14,859 nucleotides of DNA, from positions 1-14,859 of the forward strand of contig JBARAD010000090.1 in assembly GCA_049791675.1 (NCBI GenBank), given 5' to 3'. Positions 7,594-14,531 of the stretch are shown one piece after another (the stretch's first letter is position 1; every line of letters begins with the position of its first letter). The translations under genes were made by a program, and so were the position numbers. The notes beneath the pieces were generated by a model. It was not told the DNA's origin, searched no databases, and worked only from the letters and a program-made list of their open reading frames with translations. This stretch comes from Chryseosolibacter sp049791675 (GTDB lineage: Bacteria > Bacteroidota > Bacteroidia > Cytophagales > Cyclobacteriaceae).

Positions 7594-7642
7594 ATTTTAT
7601 GTGCAGAGTATGCCCAATGAAGGGTATTTTTAAATAAGGTTG

Positions 7643-7675
7643 CAAAAATAAGGCAATATTTAACATTTCGAACAA
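7643..7675 (-). promoter_or_regulatory. Possible Bacteroidota-type promoter for queA
   Basis: On the minus strand a perfect -7 box TATTTTTG lies at 7650-7643, followed by CAACC, about 50 bases before the queA ATG. The best upstream TTG (7675-7673) is 22 bases away, a little far. The -7 box is convincing, the -33 box less so. Confidence 0.4.
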
Positions 7676-7740
7676 CGACAAGCGATTTTAGTTCTCATCA
7701 GAAAGACGAATAATTTCCTTGTATCGTAATTCATATCGGC

Positions 7741-7770
7741 TTGACACGACCAACTATATACCGAAATTTG
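7741..7770 (+). promoter_or_regulatory. Bacteroidota-type promoter for the ABC permease
   Basis: TTG at 7741-7743 and GAAATTTG at 7763-7770 are 19 bases apart. The -7 box deviates from TAnnTTTG only at its first base. Transcription would begin about 7776, leaving roughly 10 bases before the ATG at 7785. Confidence 0.5.
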
Positions 7771-7784
7771 CGTAAAACCCTTTA

Positions 7785-9047
7785 ATGAAGACGCTAAACC
7801 AAATTTTTGAAAGTTTTCGCTTTGCCTGGCGGGCTTTGAAATCGAATCTGTTGCGGACTATTTTATCCCTTTTGGGCGTCACAATCGGCATTTTCGCCAT
7901 CATCACTGTACTTACCCTGGTCGATTCGCTGGAGAAAAACATCAAAGACAGTCTTAATTTTCTGGGCACAGGCGTCATCTATATTGAGAAATGGCCGTTT
8001 GTGGCAGACAATACCGGCGAATACAAATGGTGGGAATTCTGGCGCCGGCCAAATGCCAGCTATAATGAATTCCAGTTCCTGCAGACGAATCTTAAAAATG
8101 ACAATGGGATCTCCATTTTTGCGATCAGGGGAAACATGGTGATCAAGCGCGGCAACAATAGTATCGGGCAGGCGAGATTGGTCGGCGGGGCGCTTGGATA
8201 CAACTCCCTTTTTCAGATCGATATCACGCAGGGCCGTTTTCCCACAGCCGAAGAGATCTCCTCGGCGAAGAGTATCTCCATCATCGGACATGAGATTGCG
8301 AACGCCCTGTTTCCCAATGGAGAAGATCCTATCGGCAAGGAGGTCAAGATCAAAAACCTCAAATACGTTGTCGTCGGTGTGATCAAGAAGGAGGGGCAGA
8401 GCTTTATGGGAACACCCAGCAATGATTACGCTGTCATCATACCGTATCAGGCATTCCGCAAACTTTACCAGACAGGAACGGGGGCGTGGGATGAGACCAC
8501 GTCGCGCATCGGTGTGAAGGGATTTGAAAGTGACATCGGGCTGGTCGAGCTTGAGAATGAGGTCCGCGGACTTCTGCGTGTACGCAGAGGGTTGCGCCCG
8601 ATGGAAAAGGATAATTTCGCATTGAACCGCCCGGAGGCCATTGCCAATGTCATCAGTGGCGTGTTTGATGTGGTGGGTCTTGCCGGATGGATCATCGGCG
8701 GCTTCTCGATCCTCGTCGGCGGGTTTGGCATTGCCAACATCATGTTTGTATCCGTAAAAGAACGCACCAGCATCATCGGTCTTCAGAAATCACTTGGCGC
8801 GAAAAATTACTTCGTGCTTTTCCAGTTTTTGTTCGAGGCGATTTTCCTCAGCCTCATCGGCGGACTTGCGGGGTTGTTTCTCGTATACCTCATCACCTTT
8901 ATTCCGTTGGGCACGCTGGTGGTGACGCTCACCGTGAAGAACATCGTGCTGGGATTGGGTGTGTAGTCCGTGATCGGCCTGGTTTCAGGAATTGTTCCGG
9001 CAGCGATGGCTGCCCGCCTGGATCCTGTGATCGCTATCCGTGCATAA
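7785..9047 (+). pseudogene. MacB/FtsX-type ABC transporter permease interrupted by an in-frame TAG
   Basis: This is an inner-membrane permease of the MacB/LolC type. Segment TM1 is at about 25-45 (LLRTILSLLGVTIGIFAIIT), followed by a large periplasmic domain to about residue 290 and an FtsX domain with three more helices (about 296-323, 343-372 and 386-412). GFGIANIMFVSVKER and the QKSLGAK loop are family-typical. Codon 394 (8964-8966) is TAG, in the middle of the last helix. The frame then continues with SVIGLVSGIVPAAMAARLDP and VIAIRA to TAA at 9045-9047, the normal C-terminal signature of this family, for a full length of 420 residues. The truncated product would lose half of the last helix and the cytoplasmic tail. 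No ATPase partner is adjacent, so its substrate cannot be inferred. Confidence 0.85.
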
Positions 9048-9052
9048 AAAAC

Positions 9053-9111
9053 GTAGAGACAAAGGCATGCCTTGTCTCTACATGCCTTGTCTCTACGTGC
9101 CTTGTCCCTAC
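9053..9111. repeat. 15-base repeat cluster forming a large palindrome, likely bidirectional terminator
   Basis: GTAGAGACAA at 9053-9062 pairs with TTGTCTCTAC at 9072-9081, and GGCATGCC between them is itself palindromic, giving a stem of about 14 bases with one bulged A. Two further direct copies follow: ATGCCTTGTCTCTAC at 9082-9096 and GTGCCTTGTCCCTAC at 9097-9111, making three 15-base copies from 9067. The cluster fills the gap between the convergent permease and recA genes. I recall similar GTAGAGAC repeats dispersed in Bacteroidota and cyanobacteria; that is memory, not a search. Confidence 0.7.
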
Positions 9112-9117
9112 AGGTGA

Positions 9118-10146
9118 TTATTCCTTCTCCTCAAGCACAGCCTTCTGGTCGGCACCAACAACCTTCTCCTTGATCTTCTTCTCCAGTTCCTCCAGCAGTT
9201 CAGGGTTGTCTTCAATGAGTTGTTTAACGGAGTCACGACCCTGGCCGAGTTTATTGCCTCCATAGGAGAACCATGACCCGGATTTTTGGATCACATCCAA
9301 CTCAACACCGATGTCGACGATCTCACCTGATTTGGAGATACCCCTTCCGTACATGATATCGAACTCAACCACCTTAAAGGGAGGCGCAACTTTGTTCTTT
9401 ACAACTTTCACCTTGACACGGTTTCCGGTGATGTCGTCGGCACTCTCCTTGATTTGTCCGATGCGACGGATGTCAAGACGCACAGAGGCGTAAAATTTCA
9501 GCGCATTACCACCCGTGGTTGTTTCCGGGTTTCCGAACATCACACCGATCTTTTCGCGAAGCTGGTTGATGAAGACACAGGCACATCCGGTCTTGCTGAT
9601 CGTACCCGTTAATTTTCTCAAGGCCTGCGACATCAGTCGCGCCTGAAGGCCCATCTTGCTGTCACCCATCTCGCCTTCAAGTTCGCCTTTGGGAACCAGT
9701 GCGGCCACGGAGTCGATCACGATAATATCGATGGCTCCGGAGCGGATGAGGTGGTCAGCGATCTCCAGCGCCTGCTCGCCGTTGTCAGGCTGCGATATCA
9801 ACAGGTTCTCGGTATCGATACCCAACCGCTCCGCATACGAGCGGTCAAAGGCATGTTCCGCATCGATGAAGGCAGCAAGGCCGCCGCGCTTCTGCGCTTC
9901 GGCAATGCAGTGCATCGTGAGGGTGGTCTTACCGGAAGATTCCGGACCGTAAATTTCTGTTACTCTTCCGCGCGGAATACCGCCGATGCCAAGGGCCAGG
10001 TCAAGGCCGAGCGATCCGGTGGGAATGAAAGGAATATCCACCACTTTTTCATCACTCAACTTCATCACCGTGCCCTTACCATAGGTTTTTTCGAGTTTAT
10101 CGATGGTAAGCTGCAGCGCTTTCAGTTTTTCTTTTGCGTCACTCAT
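9118..10146 (-). CDS. recA: Recombinase RecA
   Basis: RecA forms ATP-dependent filaments on single-stranded DNA, carries out strand exchange in homologous recombination, and stimulates LexA-type self-cleavage in the SOS response. The protein has 342 residues, a normal length. The N-terminal helix (KLKALQLTIDKLEKTYGKGT) is followed by Walker A GPESSGKT at 67-74, Walker B IIVIDSVAAL at 141-150, the L1 region (GLQARLMSQALRKLTG) and the L2 loop with NQLREKIGVMFGNPETTTGG. The C-terminal domain ends in a lysine- and glutamate-rich tail. No intein or frame disruption is visible. It ends in TAA at 9118-9120 just past the repeat cluster, and is divergent from the aminopeptidase gene across a 384-base gap. 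Confidence 0.97.
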   Translation of the reverse strand: MSDAKEKLKALQLTIDKLEKTYGKGTVMKLSDEKVVDIPFIPTGSLGLDLALGIGGIPRGRVTEIYGPESSGKTTLTMHCIAEAQKRGGLAAFIDAEHAFDRSYAERLGIDTENLLISQPDNGEQALEIADHLIRSGAIDIIVIDSVAALVPKGELEGEMGDSKMGLQARLMSQALRKLTGTISKTGCACVFINQLREKIGVMFGNPETTTGGNALKFYASVRLDIRRIGQIKESADDITGNRVKVKVVKNKVAPPFKVVEFDIMYGRGISKSGEIVDIGVELDVIQKSGSWFSYGGNKLGQGRDSVKQLIEDNPELLEELEKKIKEKVVGADQKAVLEEKE

Positions 10147-10530
10147 GAGGTTCGTTTAATTATGCTTTTCGATTATGCTGTCGTTGTTTCTCTATTCGCA
10201 TGATACAACAGGTATCCGCCTCCAATTGAATTTGATTTTTAACTGGCGCACAAATATGGAAAGAAGGTTCAAATTACGACATCGCTTCAAATTTAAAAAC
10301 GAACGCTGTCAATTGCTGTCACAATTGTATTTCCTGTGAAAATAATCAGGAAAACCTGATCGACTGCGATCAGCAAACCTGTTGCCAAAGGCTGTAAGGT
10401 TGCTTTAACTTTTTCAGGATAATGTGTGAAGAATCAATACGTTGACCTGTAACGCAAAGTGTAGGTATTGGCGTAAACCTTTATATTGGCGACGGAAAAA
10501 AAATATTTTCTTAATGCAAGTTAACGTACT
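10147..10530. other. Divergent recA/aminopeptidase intergenic region with nested palindromes
   Basis: This 384-base gap holds no gene that I can support. It contains a series of inverted repeats: ATCAGG (10345-10350) with CCTGAT (10355-10360), and CTGATCG (10356-10362) with CGATCAG (10367-10373), sharing a half-site. Two GCTGTCA-plus-AATTG copies lie just before, near 10306-10328. A minus-strand TAAATTTG (10295-10288) could be a -7 box for recA, but the upstream TTG spacing is poor. No convincing promoter is seen for the plus-strand gene. Confidence 0.4.
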
Positions 10531-11580
10531 ATGCCGGGAATCAGAAAGATCATAAAGCGCATATTCCTGGCCCTGTTCTTATTATTCCTGATCGTTATTG
10601 CCATACAATGGCGATTGGTTGCCTACGGTATCCAGCAGCTGCAAGGTCAGCTGCATATTATCCGGAACGCCAGACCGGTGGAGGAATACCTCGCCGACCC
10701 TGCTTTTCCGGACTCTCTGAAAGCACAACTCAACCTCATCACGCGGGTAAGGCAGTACGCGATTGACTCGCTCAGCCTGAAGGATACCAGAAATTATAAA
10801 ACCCTCTACGATCAGAAAGGGGAGGAGGTGATGTGGGTGGTGATGGCAAGTGAACCCTTTCAGCTGAAGGCGAAGGAATGGGACTTCCCCGTGATCGGCT
10901 CGGTGCCTTACAAGGGTTTTTTTGACCGCGAACGCGCCATGAAACTTCGCGATGAGCTTGTGAAAGAAGGATGGGACGTCAATATCCGGAATCCCGGCGG
11001 ATGGTCAACGCTGGGATGGTTTACGGACCCCATCCTCAGCGAAATGCTCGAACGCAGCGAAGGCGACCTCGCAAACCTCATCATCCACGAGATGTCACAC
11101 GCGACGATCTTTGTGAAGGACAGCATCGACTTCAATGAGAATCTCGCCACTTTTATTGGTGACCGCGGCGCGGAGAAATTTTTGTTGTCCGTCTATGGTC
11201 CCGGATCAAAGGAGTACAGCACCTACATGAATGAAGACCGTGACTACGTCCTCTTTTCAGACCACATGCTGAGAGGCTCCGAAAAACTCGACAGCCTCTA
11301 CAACACAATGCAGGAAAATGACCCTGTTGATGTAAAAACAAAGCTGAAGAAGGAAATGATGCTGAAGATCGTGCGTTCACTTGATACACTTTCACTGAGC
11401 CAAAATTCGGCAAAGCCATCCGCAAGGTTCGGCGAACACCTTCCGAACAATGCCTATTTCCTGAATTTCATCAGGTACCAGGCCAAACAGGATATTTTCC
11501 TCCAGGAGTGGAGAGGGGAATTCCGTGGCGATCTGAAAGCATATATTCAGTATCTCAGTGAGAAATATCCGTTTTTATAA
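10531..11580 (+). CDS. Predicted membrane-anchored zinc aminopeptidase (PF10023-like)
   Basis: This 349-residue protein has an N-terminal membrane anchor at about 11-28 (IFLALFLLFLIVIAIQWR) after a basic start. The rest is probably periplasmic. The zinc-metallopeptidase motif HEMSH (in LIIHEMSHATIFVKD, about residues 186-190) is followed by FNENLATFIGDRGAE, whose glutamate would be the third zinc ligand. This spacing and the FNE-ATF pattern match the predicted aminopeptidase family PF10023/COG4324, which has little biochemical work behind it. YGIQQLQGQL after the anchor and GWFTDPILSEM before the active site are also typical of that family. The ATG at 10531 is the only suitable start; the ATG at 10514 is out of frame. 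It stands between recA (divergent) and the PhoB-like regulator gene 99 bases downstream. I know of no functional link to either. Confidence 0.8.
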   Translation: MPGIRKIIKRIFLALFLLFLIVIAIQWRLVAYGIQQLQGQLHIIRNARPVEEYLADPAFPDSLKAQLNLITRVRQYAIDSLSLKDTRNYKTLYDQKGEEVMWVVMASEPFQLKAKEWDFPVIGSVPYKGFFDRERAMKLRDELVKEGWDVNIRNPGGWSTLGWFTDPILSEMLERSEGDLANLIIHEMSHATIFVKDSIDFNENLATFIGDRGAEKFLLSVYGPGSKEYSTYMNEDRDYVLFSDHMLRGSEKLDSLYNTMQENDPVDVKTKLKKEMMLKIVRSLDTLSLSQNSAKPSARFGEHLPNNAYFLNFIRYQAKQDIFLQEWRGEFRGDLKAYIQYLSEKYPFL

Positions 11581-11603
11581 ATCCTTTTGCTGAACGGCTG
11601 GCA

Positions 11604-11621
11604 TTAAGGAATTGTTAAGAA
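11604..11621 (+). promoter_or_regulatory. Direct repeat upstream of the response regulator, candidate Pho-box-like operator
   Basis: TTAAGGA at 11604-11610 and TTAAGAA at 11615-11621 are spaced exactly 11 bases start to start. That is the helical-turn spacing used by OmpR/PhoB-family dimers. The site lies roughly 35-50 bases upstream of the -7 box of the regulator gene, a position suited to activation and autoregulation. Confidence 0.4.
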
Positions 11622-11655
11622 ATCAACACGGCGTTTTTAAACGGTGCTTTCCACG

Positions 11656-11663
11656 TATTTTTG
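11656..11663 (+). promoter_or_regulatory. -7 promoter box for the response regulator
   Basis: TATTTTTG matches TAnnTTTG perfectly, 16 bases before the ATG. The -33 position has only a T-run (11634-11638), not TTTG, which would suit an activator-dependent promoter. Confidence 0.45.
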
Positions 11664-11679
11664 AGACAAATTAAGCACG

Positions 11680-12372
11680 ATGGTTAATAAGCAAATGCAC
11701 AAAGTGCTTGTCGTTGATGATGAGGAGCCCATTCTCGAATTACTGCAATACAATCTGGAAAAAGCCGGTTACGAAGTCAAGACCGCCACTGACGGTGTAA
11801 GGGCTTTGGAGGTGGCCAGGAAATTCCTTCCTGATCTTGTGTTACTTGATATCATGATGCCCGGCATGGACGGTGTTGAAACCTGCCGCCATATCCGGGA
11901 ATTCCCGGAACTGGAAAAGACTTTCGTCATATTCCTCACGGCCCGGGCCGAAGAATATTCAGAAGTAGCTGCCTTTGACGTCGGTGCTGACGATTACATC
12001 ACCAAACCCATCAAACCCCGGGCGTTGATGAGTCGCATTAATGCAGTATTTCGCAGGGACTCCAAATCAACAGGTGCGCATTCGAGTCTGATTGAAGTTG
12101 ATGGATTAACAATCGATCGCACCAGTTATACTGTCAAGGTCAATGGCCGCGAGATCAGCCTTCCGAAGAAAGAATTTGAATTACTCTATTACCTTGCCCA
12201 GAATCCCAACAAAGTTTTCAGCCGCGAAGATCTTTTGCAGCACATCTGGGGAACTGACGTCTACGTCGTTCCGCGGACGGTCGATGTACACATCCGGAAA
12301 GTAAGGGAAAAGATCGGCGACGACTATATCACCACCGTGAAGGGCGTTGGGTATAAGTTCAGCATGAGCTGA
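11680..12372 (+). CDS. OmpR/PhoB-family response regulator
   Basis: This 230-residue DNA-binding regulator has a receiver domain at about 7-127. The acidic pair D13/D14, phospho-acceptor D57 (in LVLLDIMMPGMDG), T87 and K109 (in DDYITKP) are all present. A C-terminal winged-helix domain (about 133-228) contains ISLPKKEFELLYYLAQNP, SREDLLQHIWG and RTVDVHIRKVREKIG, ending in TVKGVGYKF as in PhoB. It pairs with the histidine kinase gene that follows after 139 bases. By sequence type and pairing it resembles PhoB of the phosphate-starvation system, but no pst or phoU genes are in view, so the signal is not proven. The ATG at 11680 is used; codon 6 is also ATG and would shorten the protein slightly. 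A repeat array directly follows the stop. Confidence 0.9.
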   Translation: MVNKQMHKVLVVDDEEPILELLQYNLEKAGYEVKTATDGVRALEVARKFLPDLVLLDIMMPGMDGVETCRHIREFPELEKTFVIFLTARAEEYSEVAAFDVGADDYITKPIKPRALMSRINAVFRRDSKSTGAHSSLIEVDGLTIDRTSYTVKVNGREISLPKKEFELLYYLAQNPNKVFSREDLLQHIWGTDVYVVPRTVDVHIRKVREKIGDDYITTVKGVGYKFSMS

Positions 12373-12373
12373 A

Positions 12374-12401
12374 GGTCAGTGGTCAGTGGTGAATGGTGAG
12401 G
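12374..12401 (+). repeat. Degenerate heptanucleotide tandem repeat, array 3
   Basis: Four 7-base units start one base after the response-regulator stop codon: GGTCAGT, GGTCAGT, GGTGAAT, GGTGAGG. Length and GGT phase match arrays 1 and 2, though the unit sequence differs. Confidence 0.65.
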
Positions 12402-12499
12402 GGAACCCTGCGTTAGCACATTCTTGCTTTTCATCGCCCCGGTAAACCAACAACCACCTGATTATCCCCTTCCCCCTATCTTTCCCCATCCCGATCACC

Positions 12500-12507
12500 T
12501 ATCTTTG
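12500..12507 (+). promoter_or_regulatory. -7 promoter box directly before the histidine kinase start
   Basis: TATCTTTG matches TAnnTTTG perfectly and ends 4 bases before the ATG at 12512. If used, the transcript would be essentially leaderless. A near-copy, TATCTTTC, lies 23 bases upstream (12477-12484). No good -33 TTTG is visible. Confidence 0.4.
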
Positions 12508-12511
12508 CCCG

Positions 12512-13582
12512 ATGTTTCAAAAACCGGCAGGTCTTTCCTTATTGCTGTCAGCGGGTATCGCCGTGCTGACGACGGTCTCTCTTGCGCTGTCCGGCAGCCA
12601 GGATGGTAAGGCATTGATTGTAGCCTTTGCCGTGAGCACCGTCGTGGCCTTTGTCCTGATCTTCCTGACGCTCGATTACTTCTTTTATCGCGACATTGGC
12701 AACATTCGTAATCTGATCCAGCCGTTGGAGGAGAAAGACCTGCAGACGGCGGAGGAGTCCACCGCCGTCAGACCTTTGGAGCAGATCAAGGTGGATCTTG
12801 AGGCGTGGGCGCAGAAAAAACAAAAGGAGATCGACCACCTCAGGAAGCTGGAAGCTTTCAGAAAGGATTTTATTGCTGACGTCTCACATGAATTAAAGAC
12901 CCCGATCTTCGCTGCCCAGGGATTTGTGCACACGCTGCTCGACGGCGCGGTGAAAGACAAATCCGTCAGGAAAAAATTTCTGAAGAAAGCTGCCAAAAGT
13001 CTCGATGGTCTTGATGTGCTGGTGCAGGATCTGCTTACCCTGTCGCAGATCGAGACCGGGCAGATCAGGATGCGTTTTGAAAACATTGATCTGTACGCGC
13101 TTACTGAAGAAGTATTTGACCAGTTTCGTGACAAGTCTAGCAAAAAGGAAATAAGCCTTCGCATTGAAGGGCCGGTTCGGAGCGTCATGGTCTACGCCGA
13201 CTGGCGCAGAATTTCCCAGGTGATGACCAATCTCATATCGAATGCCATCAAACACTCAGGCGAGGAGGGAGAAGTGGTGGTAAGTTTTGGATTGAAGAGA
13301 AGATCCGTTGTTACGCGCGTTACGGATACCGGAATCGGCATACCGAAAGAACACCTGCACCGGATCTTTGAACGTTTTTACCGCGTGGATAAGAGCAGAA
13401 GCCGGGAAAAGGGGGGAACGGGATTAGGCCTCGCGATTGTTAAACATATATTAGAGGGGCATCATACCAGCGCGGAGGTTGAAAGTGAGCCCGGGAAAGG
13501 ATCGACTTTCAGCTTCAGGCTTCCCCGCATAACAGATAAAAAACAAGGAAATGGAGAATCTGCCGACAGGCCAAAAGCCTAA
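12512..13582 (+). CDS. PhoR-like sensor histidine kinase
   Basis: This 356-residue inner-membrane kinase has two helices at about 7-27 and 34-57, with only a short loop between them and so no real periplasmic sensor domain. A linker at about 60-110 leads to the dimerisation domain with H-box FIADVSHELKTP, phospho-acceptor H126. The ATPase domain has the N-box QVMTNLISNAIKHSG, DTGIGIPKEH, the FERFYRVDKSRSREKGGTG region and GLGLAIVKHI. This layout is common to the PhoR/WalK-like kinases that pair with PhoB-type regulators, and it follows such a regulator on the same strand. It senses either at the membrane or through partners; phosphate is the best guess but unproven. The last 32 bases overlap the pseudouridine synthase gene, so the two are probably translationally coupled. 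It ends in TAA. Confidence 0.9.
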   Translation: MFQKPAGLSLLLSAGIAVLTTVSLALSGSQDGKALIVAFAVSTVVAFVLIFLTLDYFFYRDIGNIRNLIQPLEEKDLQTAEESTAVRPLEQIKVDLEAWAQKKQKEIDHLRKLEAFRKDFIADVSHELKTPIFAAQGFVHTLLDGAVKDKSVRKKFLKKAAKSLDGLDVLVQDLLTLSQIETGQIRMRFENIDLYALTEEVFDQFRDKSSKKEISLRIEGPVRSVMVYADWRRISQVMTNLISNAIKHSGEEGEVVVSFGLKRRSVVTRVTDTGIGIPKEHLHRIFERFYRVDKSRSREKGGTGLGLAIVKHILEGHHTSAEVESEPGKGSTFSFRLPRITDKKQGNGESADRPKA

Positions 13583-14303
13583 AGCGTCCAGGCAAAACGT
13601 TGTCTTCAGGGATATTATTCTTTTCGAGGATGATGATTATATACTGGTAAACAAACCGCCGTTTTTGTCGACGCTGGAAGACCGGCACGGAAGACCGAAT
13701 CTGCTGGGACTCGCGCGCGAATACTGGCCCGCCGCCCAGGTATGCCACCGGCTGGATAAGGACACTTCGGGTGTTTTGGCCATTGCCAAAAACCCGGAAG
13801 CTTACCGCCACCTGAACATGCAGTTCGAGAACCGTCAGGTAGGGAAGGTCTATCATGCTGTAGTGGATGGAATCCATAATTTCAAGGATGAACTCGTGGA
13901 TGCGCCCATTCTGAAACTGGATGACGGGGTCGTCAAGATCAGCCGGTCGGAGGGCAAGGCGGCACAAACCTGGTTTACGGCGCTGAAGTCTTTTCGTTAT
14001 CATACTTTAGTAGAATGCAGGCCGATTACCGGCAGGATGCACCAGATACGCATACACCTGGCTACGGAGCGGGCGCCGATCACCGGAGATGAGACCTATG
14101 GAGGCCAGCCGTTTCTGCTCTCGCGGGTGAAAAGAAACTACAAACTGAAACAGGGAACCGAAGAGGAACCGTTTATGAAGCGTATGGCGTTACATGCGTT
14201 TTCGCTTCAATTCAACGATCTGGCTGAAAACAGGCAGCTGACCGAAGCGCCATATCCCAAGGATTTTCAGGCGCTGATCAGGCAATTGGAGCTTAATTCC
14301 TGA
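13551..14303 (+). CDS. RluA-family RNA pseudouridine synthase
   Basis: This 250-residue enzyme isomerises uridine to pseudouridine in rRNA or tRNA. The catalytic motif HRLDKDTSG is at 66-74, with D69 as the catalytic aspartate. The N-terminal IILFEDDDYILVNKPP strand and the C-terminal RPITGRMHQIRIHLA motif are the other family signatures. No S4 RNA-binding domain precedes the catalytic domain, so it is of the short RluA/TruC-like type and the target site cannot be named. The ATG at 13551 lies inside the 3' end of the kinase gene (32-base overlap in another frame), which points to co-transcription. A stretch near residues 185-206 (FLLSRVKRNYKLKQGTEEEP) is a family-variable insert. It ends in TGA and a weak terminator-like hairpin spans its stop. 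Confidence 0.92.
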   Translation: MENLPTGQKPKASRQNVVFRDIILFEDDDYILVNKPPFLSTLEDRHGRPNLLGLAREYWPAAQVCHRLDKDTSGVLAIAKNPEAYRHLNMQFENRQVGKVYHAVVDGIHNFKDELVDAPILKLDDGVVKISRSEGKAAQTWFTALKSFRYHTLVECRPITGRMHQIRIHLATERAPITGDETYGGQPFLLSRVKRNYKLKQGTEEEPFMKRMALHAFSLQFNDLAENRQLTEAPYPKDFQALIRQLELNS

Positions 14304-14321
14304 AGTTTTGAAGGAATTTTT
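14295..14321 (+). terminator. Terminator-like hairpin at the end of the pseudouridine synthase gene
   Basis: AATTCCT at 14295-14301 and AGGAATT at 14312-14318 form a perfect 7-base stem with a 10-base loop, followed by TTT. The stem overlaps the stop codon and is AT-rich, so it is a modest candidate for the end of the regulator-kinase-pseudouridine synthase unit. Confidence 0.4.
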
Positions 14322-14450
14322 ACCGTCCTGACGGCGGATCATCCAATTCGTACATCGCTGATTTTCAGATCGAAAGATTTGAGTTTTCCATGCGGCGTTA
14401 CCGGAAGAAGAAAGGTCGGGACGCAATGATGTAATATTCCAAACCAGTTC

Positions 14451-14481
14451 TTGCATTTCAGGATTTGTCCTTTTACCTTTG
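14451..14481 (+). promoter_or_regulatory. Bacteroidota-type promoter for rplM
   Basis: TTG at 14451-14453 and TACCTTTG at 14474-14481 are 20 bases apart, and the -7 box is a perfect match. Transcription should begin near 14487, giving a leader of about 45 bases with a small hairpin (CCCTT 14485-14489 with AAGGG 14499-14503) at its very start. Confidence 0.6.
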
Positions 14482-14531
14482 TGTCCCTTTTTAAGAGTAA
14501 GGGTGCATTATATTGAATTTTAAGTAAAAAA

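Noticed and set aside
6547..9047. A reassigned genetic code in which TAA or TAG is sense, explaining the stops in queA and the permease
   Set aside because: recA, the aminopeptidase and the kinase end normally in TAA, and ispD and the DUF486 gene end in TAG at family-typical positions, so both codons act as stops here.
9053..9111. CRISPR array
   Set aside because: The 15-base units are directly adjacent with no unique spacers, and no cas genes are nearby.
14304..14456. Minus-strand frame in the gap before rplM as a gene
   Set aside because: It runs into the pseudouridine synthase gene on the opposite strand, and its translation shows no domain that I recognise.
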